Below, in pieces: positions 8,001-19,145 of a DNA stretch of 64,000 nucleotides (positions are counted from its first letter, which is position 1; every line of letters begins with the position of its first letter). Below the pieces are notes generated by a model. The model had not been told where the DNA came from. It saw only the letters and a list, made by a program, of their open reading frames with translations, and ran no database searches. Location: positions 221,929 through 285,928 of the forward strand of contig NZ_NJGU01000010.1 in the NCBI RefSeq assembly GCF_002213415.1, written 5' to 3'. The translations under genes and the position numbers were made by a program. This DNA is from Herbaspirillum robiniae. Its GTDB lineage: Bacteria; Pseudomonadota; Gammaproteobacteria; Burkholderiales; Burkholderiaceae_D.

Positions 8001-8798
8001 GGTCGTCAGTTTGGCGCTTTGCAGGATCACCGGCAGCTGGGCCGGCACGAAGGGCAGGTAGCTGACCACGTCCAGCTTGTCGATGTCGATCGCGAACGTC
8101 GATTCCTGGGTGCCGGAGAAGGGTTTGCTGCGGCCCTTGAGCAGGAAGGGCGTGCCGTTGACGGTGGCCGAGAGCTGCGGCTGCACGAAGCTGTCGATGC
8201 TGCCGGGCAGATTGGAGATGAAGGGCAGGCCGACCTGCAGCGCGGCGATGTCGATGTTCTTGCCGCTGACCTTGTCTTCGAAGCGCAGCTTGCCGTCCTG
8301 CAGTTGCACATTGGCCAGCGAGAACAGCGTCTTGGAATCGCTCTTGGGCATCGCGTCGATGCGCTCGAGGATGTCGGAGAAGTTGTAGTGGCCGATACCG
8401 TCGGCATCCAGGCGCACCACATGGACGTCGGGCGCGGTCAGCTTGATTTCGTCGAGCACCGGCGCCAGGCGCAGCAGCGAGAAGGAAGAGGCGTTGACCA
8501 GCAGCGACTTGGCGGCAAAGAAGGGCGTCTTGCCATCCTGCTCATAGAGCGTGACGTCGGAGACCGTCAGCGCCAGGCGCAAGGGATTGAAGGCGACCTC
8601 GCCGATGTCGAGCTTGCGGCCTATCTTTTGCTGCGTCTGCTCGATCGCGGTCTTCTTGACGAAGGAGGGCAGGGCCAGCCAGGCGACGGCGGCCAGCACC
8701 AGCAGGACGGCGACGATCCAGGCCAGCCACTTGAGCGGGCGGCGCAGGCGCTCACGATTCCAGTTCTTGAAGTTTGCCGCAATGCGCGCATTGGCCAT
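5040..8798 (-). CDS. Giant AsmA/DUF748-like envelope protein
   Basis: A 1252-residue protein with a single N-terminal membrane anchor (residues ~22-46, PLKWLAWIVAVLLVLAAVAWL) after a basic cytoplasmic start, then a long periplasmic body of repeated beta-rich segments of the DUF748/AsmA-like type. These proteins are related to the bridge-like lipid transporters of the AsmA/TamB group; a role in outer-membrane lipid homeostasis is inferred from the family. Two low-complexity linkers are visible: an Ala/Pro/Lys-rich stretch near residue 350-380 and a Ser/Lys/Asp-rich one near 805-835. The C-terminal ~200 residues carry an OmpA-like segment (FQPGSSEITPEVRKKLDALG). It is transcribed alone; the 264 bp upstream (8799-9062) hold its promoter region, where nothing else was seen. 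Confidence 0.85.
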   Translation of the reverse strand: MANARIAANFKNWNRERLRRPLKWLAWIVAVLLVLAAVAWLALPSFVKKTAIEQTQQKIGRKLDIGEVAFNPLRLALTVSDVTLYEQDGKTPFFAAKSLLVNASSFSLLRLAPVLDEIKLTAPDVHVVRLDADGIGHYNFSDILERIDAMPKSDSKTLFSLANVQLQDGKLRFEDKVSGKNIDIAALQVGLPFISNLPGSIDSFVQPQLSATVNGTPFLLKGRSKPFSGTQESTFAIDIDKLDVVSYLPFVPAQLPVILQSAKLTTKLDLGFVRTDGKPKVALSGDIALDDVSLQDKSQAQLFKAKQLAATLNQFDVLAAAGDIRQVTLDAPQVWAAMNARGEINWVRALAGGKPAAAGKNKPEKNAAAAAATATAPAPASAEEKKAAAILVQQLNVRDGEINWRDEANASPAQAIQLSQLTIDAAQISTAADAKPATLKISAVENGHGKIGFDGDIAPLKAQLGGRATLEGIDIAGYQNYLNRSLAASVSGKLSGAATVRFQDGQLKLDDAGLELATLKLSPKAKTASAITVKSIALQKATLDLAAHQAQADAIRISGLVGDIRRENDGVFSVQKLQAGTAQGADHPPAAPAPAAAKPSGKSAAQSPWVARLNTFSLADSTINFEDAATAKSRLQISGINLQVQNLSSKLDQNTKISLQAQFDKSGKLDIRGQAAPQFKNVELELDARSLPVAPFQGYFSNVLNVTLTSGLLSAKGKLAVTPPLEQQKFALSYNGSAAVNNLRMQDKVTSTDFLRWRSLDLAGIQAKLGGRPQVSLDKVSLNNFYARAILSEQGRLNLRDIVVSDAQSQGSITDDSKKSDKDGKDGKDQPSSTSRKTTTSTAPVTAPAADANAPVIRVGQVVLAAGNINYTDNFVKPNYTANMTNLAGTIGEISSEKPQPAPVNISGKIDNDAPLQISGSLNPLFKPMFLDIKASANGVQLPRLTPYSAKYAGYPITKGKLSMDVQYKIENDKLVAQNDVRIEQLTFGERVDSPDATKLPVMLAVSLLKDRDGNINLNLPISGSLSDPEFSVGGIIVRVFVNLIVKAVTSPFALIGSMFHSSDNIGELRYIEFQPGSSEITPEVRKKLDALGYVLNERPGIKLDITGRVDPQVDDEGLRQEALNRQMRALKRRDLIEKEGQPSGPVQLSDADRAKYMERVYKDGKFDKPRNVIGFAKSLPPEEMQKLIVGNTKVTEDDLRKLAQARADQVRNYLQEQSVIPPERIFLIAPKLNGDGIPEKEPRARVDLNIQ

Positions 8799-9062
8799 GG
8801 CCGGTGTTCCTTGTCGATGCTCCGGCGGACGGCTGCGTCAATCAGAACAGGCGGCGCCATTGCGTATTGTGATTTTGTTCGAGTTGCCGAGGCCCCGGAT
8901 TGCACGGGCTCCTGAGCGTCATTCTAATGCGCCGGGAGAAAACTGTAAGCGTTGCGGCGCACCCGGCCCGCGCGTGTGCGCGGACTGGTTCTCAGAGGCG
9001 AAAGGAAGGGCGAAGTTTCAGCGCGCCGCGGCGGTCTCCGGCACGCCGCGCCGCGGGGCCGT

Positions 9063-9719
9063 TCAGGCCAGCAGTTGCAGCAGCTGCAGCGGCTCGTGGG
9101 CCAGGGCATCGGCCTCCCAGGAGGCAGGCGCGCTGTGGCCGCAGTAGCCCCAGGCGGCGGCCACCGTGGGCATGCCGGCGGCGCGGCCGGCCTGGATGTC
9201 GCGCAGGTCGTCGCCGACATACCAGCAATCCTCGGGCGCCAGCTGCAGGCGTTTGGCGGCTTCCAGCAGCGGGGCCGGATGCGGTTTGGGATGCGGGGTG
9301 GTGTCGCCGGAGACGGTGCAGCCGGCATGGCCCAGGCCGATCTGCGGCGTCAGCTTGTCGGTGAAGCGCGAGGCCTTGTTGGTGACGATGCCCCAGGCGA
9401 TGCCGCGCGCTTCAAGCTGCGCCAGCAGCTCGGGCACGCTGTCGAAGAGCTTGCTGTGCGCGGTCATGTTGGCTTCGTAGCGGTCCAGGAAGCGCGCCTT
9501 GAGTGCTTCGTAGCGCTCGTCGCCGGGATGGATGTCCAGCGCGGCGCCGATCAGTCCGCGCGCGCCGGCCGATGCGACCGGACGCAAGGTCTCGTAGGGC
9601 GCCGGGTCCATGCCGTGTTCCTGGCGCAGGAAATTGGCGGCGGCGGCCAGGTCGGGAGCGGTGTCGGCAAGCGTGCCGTCGAGGTCGAACAGGATCGCGC
9701 GCGGCGGGCGTAATGGCAT
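9063..9719 (-). CDS. gph: Phosphoglycolate phosphatase (HAD superfamily)
   Basis: A 218-residue haloacid-dehalogenase-fold hydrolase. Motif I is FDLDGTLADT (nucleophile Asp near residue 11), motif II is VTNKA, and motif III/IV are the Lys in HPKPHP and the pair in VGDDLRDI. The alpha-helical cap between motifs I and II matches the Gph/PGP subfamily, which removes 2-phosphoglycolate formed by DNA repair. It lies 67 bp downstream of ubiG in the same direction, the ubiG-gph order found in many gamma- and betaproteobacteria. A GC-rich inverted repeat lies in the gap but the two genes are probably co-transcribed. Confidence 0.9.
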   Translation of the reverse strand: MPLRPPRAILFDLDGTLADTAPDLAAAANFLRQEHGMDPAPYETLRPVASAGARGLIGAALDIHPGDERYEALKARFLDRYEANMTAHSKLFDSVPELLAQLEARGIAWGIVTNKASRFTDKLTPQIGLGHAGCTVSGDTTPHPKPHPAPLLEAAKRLQLAPEDCWYVGDDLRDIQAGRAAGMPTVAAAWGYCGHSAPASWEADALAHEPLQLLQLLA

Positions 9720-9786
9720 GGCGGGAGCGGAAAAATCAGTGGGGTTGAAGATGCGCCGCGGCAGGAGCGCCGCGGCGTACGCGGAA

Positions 9787-10491
9787 TCAGGCAGCCTTGG
9801 TGCAGGCCACCAGGTAGTTGACGTCGGTATCCTGGTTCAGCGAGTAGATCCGGGTGAGCGGGTTGTAGCTCATGCCCTTGAAGGCGTCGATCTCCAGGCC
9901 CGCTTCGCGCGTGTAATGCGCCAGTTCGGCCGGGGTGATGAACTTGGCGTAGTCGTGCGTGCCCTTGGGTAGCATGCGCAGGAGGTATTCGGCGCCCACG
10001 ATGGCCAGCAGGTAGGCCTTGGGATTGCGGTTGAGCGTGGAGAAGAACACCTTGCCGCCGGGTTTGGCCAGCGTCGCCGCGGCGCGCACGATGGAGGCGG
10101 GATCGGGCACGTGCTCCAGCATCTCCATGCAGGTCACCACGTCGTACTGGCCGGGCTCGCGCGCGGCCAGGTCTTCGGCGGCGATCTTCTCGTAGCGCAC
10201 CTGCACGCCGGACTCCATGCTGTGCAGGTCGGCCACTTTCAGCGCCTTGTCGGAGAGGTCGATGCCGGTGACGACGGCGCCTTTGACGGCCATCGATTCA
10301 GCCAGGATGCCGCCGCCGCAGCCGATGTCGACGACTTTCTTGCCGGCCAGCGGGGCGCGTGCGTTGATCCACTCCAGGCGCAGCGGGTTGATTTCGTGCA
10401 GGGGGCGGAACTCTGAACCCGGGTCCCACCAGCGGTGGGCCAGTTCACTGAATTTCTGGATCTCTTGGGGATCGGCGTTGGTAGCATTCAT
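9787..10491 (-). CDS. ubiG: Ubiquinone biosynthesis O-methyltransferase
   Basis: A 234-residue class I SAM-dependent methyltransferase. The start [24 protein letters not shown] matches the conserved UbiG N-terminus (residues to about 24), and the SAM-binding glycine motif is [12 protein letters not shown] (near residue 55). UbiG performs both O-methylation steps of ubiquinone synthesis, as a peripheral membrane enzyme. It is the first gene of a ubiG-gph unit and is separated from the upstream ompA-like gene by a clear terminator, so it should have its own promoter in 10492-10548. Confidence 0.95.
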   Translation of the reverse strand: MNATNADPQEIQKFSELAHRWWDPGSEFRPLHEINPLRLEWINARAPLAGKKVVDIGCGGGILAESMAVKGAVVTGIDLSDKALKVADLHSMESGVQVRYEKIAAEDLAAREPGQYDVVTCMEMLEHVPDPASIVRAAATLAKPGGKVFFSTLNRNPKAYLLAIVGAEYLLRMLPKGTHDYAKFITPAELAHYTREAGLEIDAFKGMSYNPLTRIYSLNQDTDVNYLVACTKAA

Positions 10492-10550
10492 AGACAGAAT
10501 GATAGCCGAAAGAGCGTCGGGCGTCGGGAAGGGCTAAATCAAACAGGCAT

Positions 10551-10575
10551 AAAAAAACCCCGCCGAAGCGGGGTT
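10551..10575 (-). terminator. Terminator of the ompA-like gene
   Basis: Stem AACCCCGC with GCGGGGTT and a CGAA/TTCG tetraloop; on the minus strand it is followed by seven T residues. It lies 25 bases downstream of the ompA-like stop codon. Confidence 0.88.
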
Positions 10576-10600
10576 CATTGATGCTTGTAGCGTCAATCGA

Positions 10601-11215
10601 TTACTTGCGGGTGCCCACAACTTCGATTTCCACGCGGCGGTTCTTGGCGCGGCCAGCTGCAGTCTTGTTGTCTGCGACCGGTTGCGACTTGCCCTTGCCT
10701 TCGGTGTAGACGCGGTTGGCTTCAACACCCTTCGACACCAGGTAGCCCTTGACGGCTTCAGCGCGGCGAACCGACAGCTTCTGGTTGTAGGCGACGGAAC
10801 CAACGGAGTCGGTGTGGCCGACGGCGATGATGACTTCCAGGTTGATGGCCTTCAGGTTACCGACCAGCTCGTCCAGCTTAGCCTTGCCGGCCGGCTTCAG
10901 GACAGCCTTGTCGAAGTCGAAGAAGGCGTCAGCAGCGTAGGTCACTTTTTCCGAGGTCGGAGCAGCAGCAGCAGCAGGAGCCGCGGCCGGTGCAGGAGCA
11001 GCAGCAACTGCCGGAGCAGGCGGTTCTTCGCAGGGGCCGTTCACGAAGGCGGTGTTCCAGCACAGACCGTAACCGCTGCGGGTCACGACGTCACGGCCAT
11101 CTTGCAGGTACAGGCTGCCCGGGCGGACTTTGATGTCCTTGGTTTCCTGAGCAGTGGCAGACAGAGCGATGGCTGCGGACGCAGCAGCGAAGACGAGTTT
11201 TGCTAATTTGTTCAT
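10601..11215 (-). CDS. OmpA-family outer-membrane protein
   Basis: A 204-residue protein. Residues 1-22 form a signal peptide ending in ATAQ. A short N-terminal segment with two Cys (GLCWNTAFVNGPCEE) replaces the eight-stranded barrel of E. coli OmpA. An Ala/Pro linker (residues ~66-88) precedes the C-terminal peptidoglycan-binding OmpA domain (FDFDKAVLKPAGKAKLDEL, then GHTDSVGS and NRRVEIEV, with the Asp and Arg that hold diaminopimelate). This arrangement is typical of abundant betaproteobacterial OmpA-like proteins. Codon use is less GC-biased than the neighbours, as in highly expressed genes. A GAGGAG ribosome site lies before the ATG. A stem-loop CGCAG-TTTAT-CTGCG (11240-11254) in the 5' leader could stabilise the mRNA. 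Confidence 0.92.
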   Translation of the reverse strand: MNKLAKLVFAAASAAIALSATAQETKDIKVRPGSLYLQDGRDVVTRSGYGLCWNTAFVNGPCEEPPAPAVAAAPAPAAAPAAAAAPTSEKVTYAADAFFDFDKAVLKPAGKAKLDELVGNLKAINLEVIIAVGHTDSVGSVAYNQKLSVRRAEAVKGYLVSKGVEANRVYTEGKGKSQPVADNKTAAGRAKNRRVEIEVVGTRK

Positions 11216-11926
11216 GTTTCTCCTCTCGGGTGAGATATCCGCAGATAAACTGCGCTACAAGATTACGACATCAAAAAAATGAATAATATCATGTGTTCAG
11301 GTCGTCACAGGCCCTTGTTCCGTGGGGCTTGCGATGAACTTAGCCGCCATTCTGCCACACGGATTGTCCTTGAGCGATGCTTGCTATTTGGTCCAGACAA
11401 CGTTTTTGGGACTGTGTTGTTTCCACGCAACGCGATTTTTTGGGCTCGTTTTTGTTCCTCTGTGGCTAAAAAAACGTCAGTTTTTGCAAGAATATCCTTA
11501 TTTTTCATGCAGTTCGCCAATTTCCGCACGGGCATGAATTTGCATTTTGCGGGAATCCAATCATACGAGCAAATCATCAGATATGCCCTGATAGTCGTCG
11601 CTCAAAAATGCGGTTCTATAAAAATAGTCCGCCGCCATATTTCCGGCAGTGATTTGATGAGTCGTGAAAATGTCCGCGGGGAAACTTGCTGCGGCGCCTC
11701 CTAATATATATAGGCGCTCGCCGCCGGTACGCAGCCTGACCGGCGGCCGTCCCCGCCAGCGGGAGTCGGGCAGGTGGGCGGGGCAGGTGGGCCGGGCAGC
11801 GCGGCCAGGGCCCGCAACCCGGCGTTTGGGGCTCCCGGCATGCTAGAATGCACTGTTCAGATCAAGTCTTAGGGCCTCGCCCGCTCGGTGTGCTTTTTTA
11901 GCCGAGAAACATCTTTCGACTCTCCA
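11216..11926. other. 711-bp intergenic region between divergent ompA-like gene and gyrA
   Basis: Clearly lower in GC than its surroundings from 11260 to 11720, then very GC-rich. It must hold both promoters. A TAGAAT at 11844-11849 is a possible gyrA -10 without a good -35. A short imperfect direct repeat (GGGCAGGTGGGC) lies near 11767-11800. Open frames here lack coding character. No RNA gene was recognised. Confidence 0.5.
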
Positions 11927-14578
<2,652 letters not shown>

Positions 14579-14592
14579 GAAGCTTCATGGAC

Positions 14593-14625
14593 AAGGCGGC
14601 TCGCATCAAGTGAGCCGCCTTTTTT
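14593..14625 (+). terminator. Terminator between gyrA and serC
   Basis: Stem AAGGCGGCTC paired with GAGCCGCCTT around a 9-nt loop, followed by six T residues. It lies only 17 bp before the serC ATG, so it separates gyrA from the supraoperon or lets part of the transcription through. Confidence 0.85.
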
Positions 14626-14641
14626 GATTGTGACGGCAGAT

Positions 14642-15754
14642 ATGGTTTACAACTTTTCCGCAGGACCGGCGGTATTGCCCCGGGAAGTGCTGCAGCAGGC
14701 AGCTGACGAAATGCTGGACTGGCATGGCAGCGGCATGTCCGTGATGGAGATGAGCCATCGCGGCAAAGAATACATGTCCATCATCGAGGCGGCATTGCGC
14801 GACGTGCGTGAGCTGTTTGCGATTCCCTCGAATTACAAGGTGCTGTTCCTGCAGGGCGGCGCCATTGCCGAAAACGCCATCATCCCGATGAACCTGGCGG
14901 CGCTGCGCTCGCCCGCGGGCAAGCGCGAGCCCGGCGTGGCCGACTACATCAACACCGGTTCCTGGTCGACCAAGTCGATCAAGGAAGCCGCTCGCTATTG
15001 CACCGTCAACGTCGCCGCGTCGTCGGCCGAGCACAAGTTCTCCAGCATCCCGGCGCGCGCCGACTGGAAGCTGTCCAAGGATGCGGCCTACGTCCACATC
15101 TGCAGCAACGAGACCATCGACGGCGTCGAGTACCAGTACACCCCGGACGTCGCCGCCGACACCAACGGCGCGCCGCTGGTGGCCGACATGTCCTCGCACA
15201 TCCTGTCGCGCGAGGTGGACATCTCCAGATACGGCGTCATCTACGGCGGCGCCCAGAAGAACATCGGCCCGGCCGGCGTGACCCTCGTCATCGTGCACGA
15301 GGACCTGTTGGGCCACGCGCTGCCGTTCTGCCCCTCGGCCTTCGACTGGAAGATCGTGGCCGACAACGACTCCATGTACAACACCCCGCCGACCTACGCG
15401 ATCTACATCGCCGGCCTGGTGTTCCAGTGGTTGAAGCGCCAGGGCGGCGTGGCGGCGATGGAGAAGCGCAACATCGCCAAGGCCGAGCTGCTGTACGGCT
15501 ATCTCGACAGCACCGATTTCTACAGCAACCGCATCGCCAGGGACTGCCGTTCCCGTATGAACGTGCCTTTCTTCCTGAGCGACGAGTCGCTGAACGACAC
15601 ATTCCTCGCCGGCGCCAAAGAGCGCGGGCTGCTGCAGCTGAAAGGCCACAAGTCGGTCGGCGGCATGCGCGCATCGATCTACAACGCGATGCCGATCGAG
15701 GGCGTACAGGCCCTGGTCGATTACCTTAAAGAATTCGAAAAGCAGCACGGCTGA
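14642..15754 (+). CDS. serC: Phosphoserine aminotransferase
   Basis: A 370-residue class V PLP enzyme that makes O-phosphoserine from 3-phosphohydroxypyruvate, and also serves pyridoxal phosphate synthesis. The N-terminus [17 protein letters not shown] is the family signature; the PLP lysine is K206 in [11 protein letters not shown]. The ATG at 14642 is preferred over an in-frame TTG at 14624, which overlaps the T-run of the terminator. It is the first gene of the serC-pheA-hisC-tyrA-aroA-cmk-rpsA array described for gamma- and betaproteobacteria. The 170 bp after it contain no recognisable terminator, so read-through into pheA is likely. Confidence 0.96.
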   Translation: MVYNFSAGPAVLPREVLQQAADEMLDWHGSGMSVMEMSHRGKEYMSIIEAALRDVRELFAIPSNYKVLFLQGGAIAENAIIPMNLAALRSPAGKREPGVADYINTGSWSTKSIKEAARYCTVNVAASSAEHKFSSIPARADWKLSKDAAYVHICSNETIDGVEYQYTPDVAADTNGAPLVADMSSHILSREVDISRYGVIYGGAQKNIGPAGVTLVIVHEDLLGHALPFCPSAFDWKIVADNDSMYNTPPTYAIYIAGLVFQWLKRQGGVAAMEKRNIAKAELLYGYLDSTDFYSNRIARDCRSRMNVPFFLSDESLNDTFLAGAKERGLLQLKGHKSVGGMRASIYNAMPIEGVQALVDYLKEFEKQHG

Positions 15755-15924
15755 CATGGGCCGGGGCGGGCGTCGCAAGGTGCCCGCACGGTTCGTGACG
15801 GCGCGGTTTCCTCCCGCAGCTTGGGCGGACGCCTTGCGCCGTGCCGCTCCGACGCCAAAGACGCACAGCGCCACGCATCCGCGGGAAGACCGGACGCGCG
15901 GCGGATTGAACATGAAAGAGCAAG

Positions 15925-16998
15925 ATGAGTGACGACAAGTTGCTGCCCCTGCGCCAGAAGATCGATGCCATCGATGCGCAGATCCTCGACCTGCTGAACC
16001 AGCGCGCCCGCGTCGCGCAGGAAGTGGGCCACGTCAAGGCCGAGACCAACGCCCCGGTGTTTCGCCCCGAGCGCGAAGCCCAGGTGCTGCGCAAGGCCGC
16101 CGAACGCAATCCCGGCCCCTTGCTGGGCACCGATATCCAGACCATCTTCCGCGAAGTGATGTCGGCCTGCCGCGCGCTGGAAAAGCGCGTGGTGGTCGCC
16201 TATCTCGGCCCGGAAGGCACCTTCAGCGAGCAGGCCGTGTACCAGCAGTTCGGCCATTCCATCGAAGGCTTGCCCTGCGTCTCCATCGACGAGGTGTTCC
16301 GCGACGCCGAAGCCGGCACCGCGGATTTCGGTGTGGTGCCGATCGAGAATTCCTCGGAAGGCGTGATCAACCGCACGCTGGACTTGCTATTGCAGACCAC
16401 GCTGACCATCAGCGGCGAAGTGGCCATTCCCGTGCACCACAGCCTGATGACCAAGAGCGGCACGATGGACGGCATCGGCCGCATCTGCGCGCACTCGCAG
16501 GCGCTGGCGCAGTGCAACGCCTGGCTCAACCAGAACTATCCCGGCATCGAGCGCCAGGCGGTGGCTTCCAATGCCGAAGCCGCCCGCATGGCCAGCGAGG
16601 ATTCCTCGGTGGCGGCCATCGCCGGCGAGATCGCCGGACAGAAGTACAACCTGCAGACCGTCAACGCCCACATCCAGGACGATCCGCACAACCGCACCCG
16701 CTTCGCCGTGATCGGTCGCCTGCGCACCGCGCCGTCGGGACGCGACCAGACCTCCATCGTGCTGTCGGTGCCCAACAAGGCCGGCGCGGTGTACAGCCTG
16801 CTGGCGCCGCTGGCCAGGCACGGCGTGTCGATGACGCGCTTCGAGTCGCGCCCGGCGCGCATGGGCGCGTGGGAGTACTACTTCTACGTCGACCTCGAAG
16901 GTCATGAGCAGGACGAGAAGGTCGCCCAGGCCTTGGCCGAGCTGAAGCAGAACGCCGCCTTCTTCAAGCTGCTGGGGTCGTATCCGCTGGGGCTGTAA
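15925..16998 (+). CDS. pheA: Bifunctional chorismate mutase/prephenate dehydratase
   Basis: A 357-residue P-protein. Residues ~5-85 form the AroQ chorismate mutase (LLPLRQKIDAIDAQILDLLN, RARVAQEVG.VK). Residues ~92-270 form prephenate dehydratase (VAYLGPEGTFSEQA, FGVVPIENSSEGVI). A C-terminal ACT domain (~278-350, SIVLSVPNKAGAVYSLLAPL, then FESRPA) binds phenylalanine for feedback control. It converts chorismate to phenylpyruvate in the cytoplasm. HisC downstream can transaminate the product, and TyrA competes for prephenate. The family length of ~360 residues fits. Confidence 0.96.
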   Translation: MSDDKLLPLRQKIDAIDAQILDLLNQRARVAQEVGHVKAETNAPVFRPEREAQVLRKAAERNPGPLLGTDIQTIFREVMSACRALEKRVVVAYLGPEGTFSEQAVYQQFGHSIEGLPCVSIDEVFRDAEAGTADFGVVPIENSSEGVINRTLDLLLQTTLTISGEVAIPVHHSLMTKSGTMDGIGRICAHSQALAQCNAWLNQNYPGIERQAVASNAEAARMASEDSSVAAIAGEIAGQKYNLQTVNAHIQDDPHNRTRFAVIGRLRTAPSGRDQTSIVLSVPNKAGAVYSLLAPLARHGVSMTRFESRPARMGAWEYYFYVDLEGHEQDEKVAQALAELKQNAAFFKLLGSYPLGL

Positions 16999-17071
16999 GG
17001 CCGCGCCGAGCATTCGACCAGATCATCGCGCCGGTGAGCCGGCGCCGTCATCAATTTCCGGAAAGACCACG

Positions 17072-18178
17072 ATGTCCAAACAACTTGCACCCGATTACGT
17101 CCGCGCCATCGCTCCCTACCAGGCCGGCAAGCCGATTTCGGAAGTGGCGCGCGAATTCGGCCTGGACGAGGCCGGCATCGTCAAGCTGGCCTCCAACGAA
17201 AACCCGCTGGGCATGCCGGAGTCGGCCAAGCTGGCGATGCAGCAGGCGATGGCCGAGCTGGGCCGCTACCCGGACGCCAACGGTTTCGCACTGAAGGCCG
17301 CCATCAGCGTCAAGTACGACGTGCCGCAGAGCTGGATCACGCTGGGCAACGGCAGCAACGACATTCTCGAGATCGCCGCGCACGCCTTCGTGCAACCGGG
17401 GCAGTCGGTGGTGTACGCGCAGTACGGCTTCCTGGTCTATGCGCTGGCCACGCAGGCGGTCGGCGCGCGCGCCATCGAAGTGCCGGCCAAGGAGTTCGGC
17501 CATGACCTGCAGGCCATGGCGCAGGCGATCACCGCCGACACCCGCCTGGTGTATCTCGCCAATCCGAACAACCCGACCGGCACCTTCGTGTCCGCCGCCG
17601 AGCTGGAAGCCTTCCTGAAGGCGGTGCCGGCGGACGTGGTGGTGGTGCTGGACGAGGCCTACAACGAATACCTGGCCGCCGAGCACCAGTACGAATCGAC
17701 CGCCTGGGTGCGCCAGTATCCCAACCTGGTGGTTTCGCGCACCATGTCCAAGGCCTATGGCCTGGCCGGCCTGCGCGTCGGTTTCGCCATTGCGCAGCCC
17801 GAGGTGACGGACCTGATGAATCGCATCCGCCAGCCGTTCAACGTCAATTCGCTGGCGCAGGCGGCCGCTATTGCCGCCTTGAACGACAAGGCCTTCCTGC
17901 AGAAGAGCGCGGAGGTCAACAGCGCCGGCTATCGCCAGCTGACCGCGGCCTTCGACGAGCTGAAGCTCTCCTATGTGCCGTCCTTCGGCAATTTCGTGCT
18001 GGTCAAGGTGGGCGAGGACGACGGCGCCGGGGCGCGGGTCAACCTGGCGCTGCTTCAGCGCGGCATCATCGTGCGCCCGGTCGGCAACTACGGGCTGCCG
18101 CAATGGCTGCGCATCTCCATCGGCCTGCCGGAAGAGAACGCGGCCTTCATCGCCGCCCTGAAAACCGTCCTTGCCTGA
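17072..18178 (+). CDS. hisC: Histidinol-phosphate/aromatic aminotransferase
   Basis: A 368-residue class I/II PLP aminotransferase. Motifs: ASNENPLG (phosphate/substrate loop), ANPNNPTGT, LDEAYNEYL, and SKAYGLAGLRVG with the Schiff-base lysine K227. By sequence it belongs to HisC, but its place between pheA and tyrA matches the hisHb gene of the aromatic supraoperon, so it probably transaminates phenylpyruvate and 4-hydroxyphenylpyruvate as well. A second, histidine-operon HisC would be expected elsewhere in the genome. The stop lies within 8 bases of the tyrA start. Confidence 0.93.
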   Translation: MSKQLAPDYVRAIAPYQAGKPISEVAREFGLDEAGIVKLASNENPLGMPESAKLAMQQAMAELGRYPDANGFALKAAISVKYDVPQSWITLGNGSNDILEIAAHAFVQPGQSVVYAQYGFLVYALATQAVGARAIEVPAKEFGHDLQAMAQAITADTRLVYLANPNNPTGTFVSAAELEAFLKAVPADVVVVLDEAYNEYLAAEHQYESTAWVRQYPNLVVSRTMSKAYGLAGLRVGFAIAQPEVTDLMNRIRQPFNVNSLAQAAAIAALNDKAFLQKSAEVNSAGYRQLTAAFDELKLSYVPSFGNFVLVKVGEDDGAGARVNLALLQRGIIVRPVGNYGLPQWLRISIGLPEENAAFIAALKTVLA

Positions 18179-18185
18179 GTCTGCC

Positions 18186-19073
18186 GTGTTCAAGAAAGTT
18201 GTCATCTTCGGCGTCGGCCTGATCGGCGGTTCATTCGCGCTGGCCTTGCGTCACGCCGACCAGGCCGCCCACATCGTCGGCGTCGGCCGCTCCGCCGAGA
18301 GCCTGGCGCGCGCGCGCGAGCTGGGCATCATCGACAGCGTCGCCACCGATGCGGCGGCAGCCGTCGACGGCGCCGACCTGATCATGCTGGCCGCGCCGGT
18401 GGCGCAGACCGAAGCCATCCTGGCCTCCATCGCCACGCACCTGGCGCCGGGCGCCATCGTCACCGATGCCGGCAGCACCAAGAGCGACGTGGTCGCGGCG
18501 GCCCGCCGCACGCTGGGCGACAAGATCGCGCAGTTCGTGCCGGGCCATCCCATCGCCGGGCGCGAGAAGCACGGGCCCGAGGCTGCGCTGGCCGACCTGT
18601 ATGCGGGCAAGAAGGTGGTCATCACCGCCTTGCCCGAGAACGGCGCCGGCGACGTCGAGCGCGTGGCCGCCGCCTGGCAGGCTTGCGGGGCGATCATCCA
18701 TCGCCTGTCGCCGCAGGAGCACGACGCGGTGTTCGCCTCGGTCAGCCACCTGCCGCATGTGCTGGCGTTCGCGCTGGTCGACGACATCGCTGGCAAGCCG
18801 CATGCGGCGACGCTGTTCCAGTACGCCGCCAGCGGATTTCGCGATTTCACCCGCATCGCCGGTTCTTCGCCGGAGATGTGGCGCGACATCACGCTGGCCA
18901 ACCGCGACGCGCTGCTGACCGAGGTCGACGCCTACCTGGCGCAGCTGGGCGCGATGCGGCAGATGATCGCCGCCGGCGACGGCGCCGCGCTGGAGAAGAT
19001 CTACGCCAGCGCCCAGCATGCCCGGCTGCAATGGGCCGCCGCCATCGAGGCCGCCGAACGCAAGGAAACCTGA
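18186..19073 (+). CDS. tyrA: Prephenate (cyclohexadienyl) dehydrogenase
   Basis: A 295-residue TyrA enzyme that oxidatively decarboxylates prephenate for tyrosine synthesis. The N-terminal Rossmann motif is VVIFGVGLIGGSFALAL, and the catalytic-site signature is VPGHPIAGREKHG, with His in the SHLPHVLAF helix. The start is uncertain: GTG at 18186 (MFKKVVIFG, used here) fits the family, while TTG at 18171 would overlap hisC by 8 bases. It is a stand-alone enzyme, unlike the TyrA-AroA fusion of some pseudomonads. No ACT domain is present. Confidence 0.94.
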   Translation: MFKKVVIFGVGLIGGSFALALRHADQAAHIVGVGRSAESLARARELGIIDSVATDAAAAVDGADLIMLAAPVAQTEAILASIATHLAPGAIVTDAGSTKSDVVAAARRTLGDKIAQFVPGHPIAGREKHGPEAALADLYAGKKVVITALPENGAGDVERVAAAWQACGAIIHRLSPQEHDAVFASVSHLPHVLAFALVDDIAGKPHAATLFQYAASGFRDFTRIAGSSPEMWRDITLANRDALLTEVDAYLAQLGAMRQMIAAGDGAALEKIYASAQHARLQWAAAIEAAERKET

Positions 19074-19145
19074 GCCGGCGGCGTCTACAATGCAATGGAC
19101 GGGGCGCGATTGCCGCCCCCACATCAACCCTCATTCCGAACCACG

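Noticed and set aside
5865..8915. A 1016-codon open frame on the plus strand opposite the AsmA-like gene
   Set aside because: Low-complexity Arg/Gly/Ala/Val composition, no ribosome site, no domain; it is the usual antisense frame of high-GC coding DNA.
11279..11704. Open frame of 141 codons in the ompA-gyrA gap
   Set aside because: AT-rich, poor codon use, no ribosome site and no similarity to known proteins; treated as promoter-bearing spacer.
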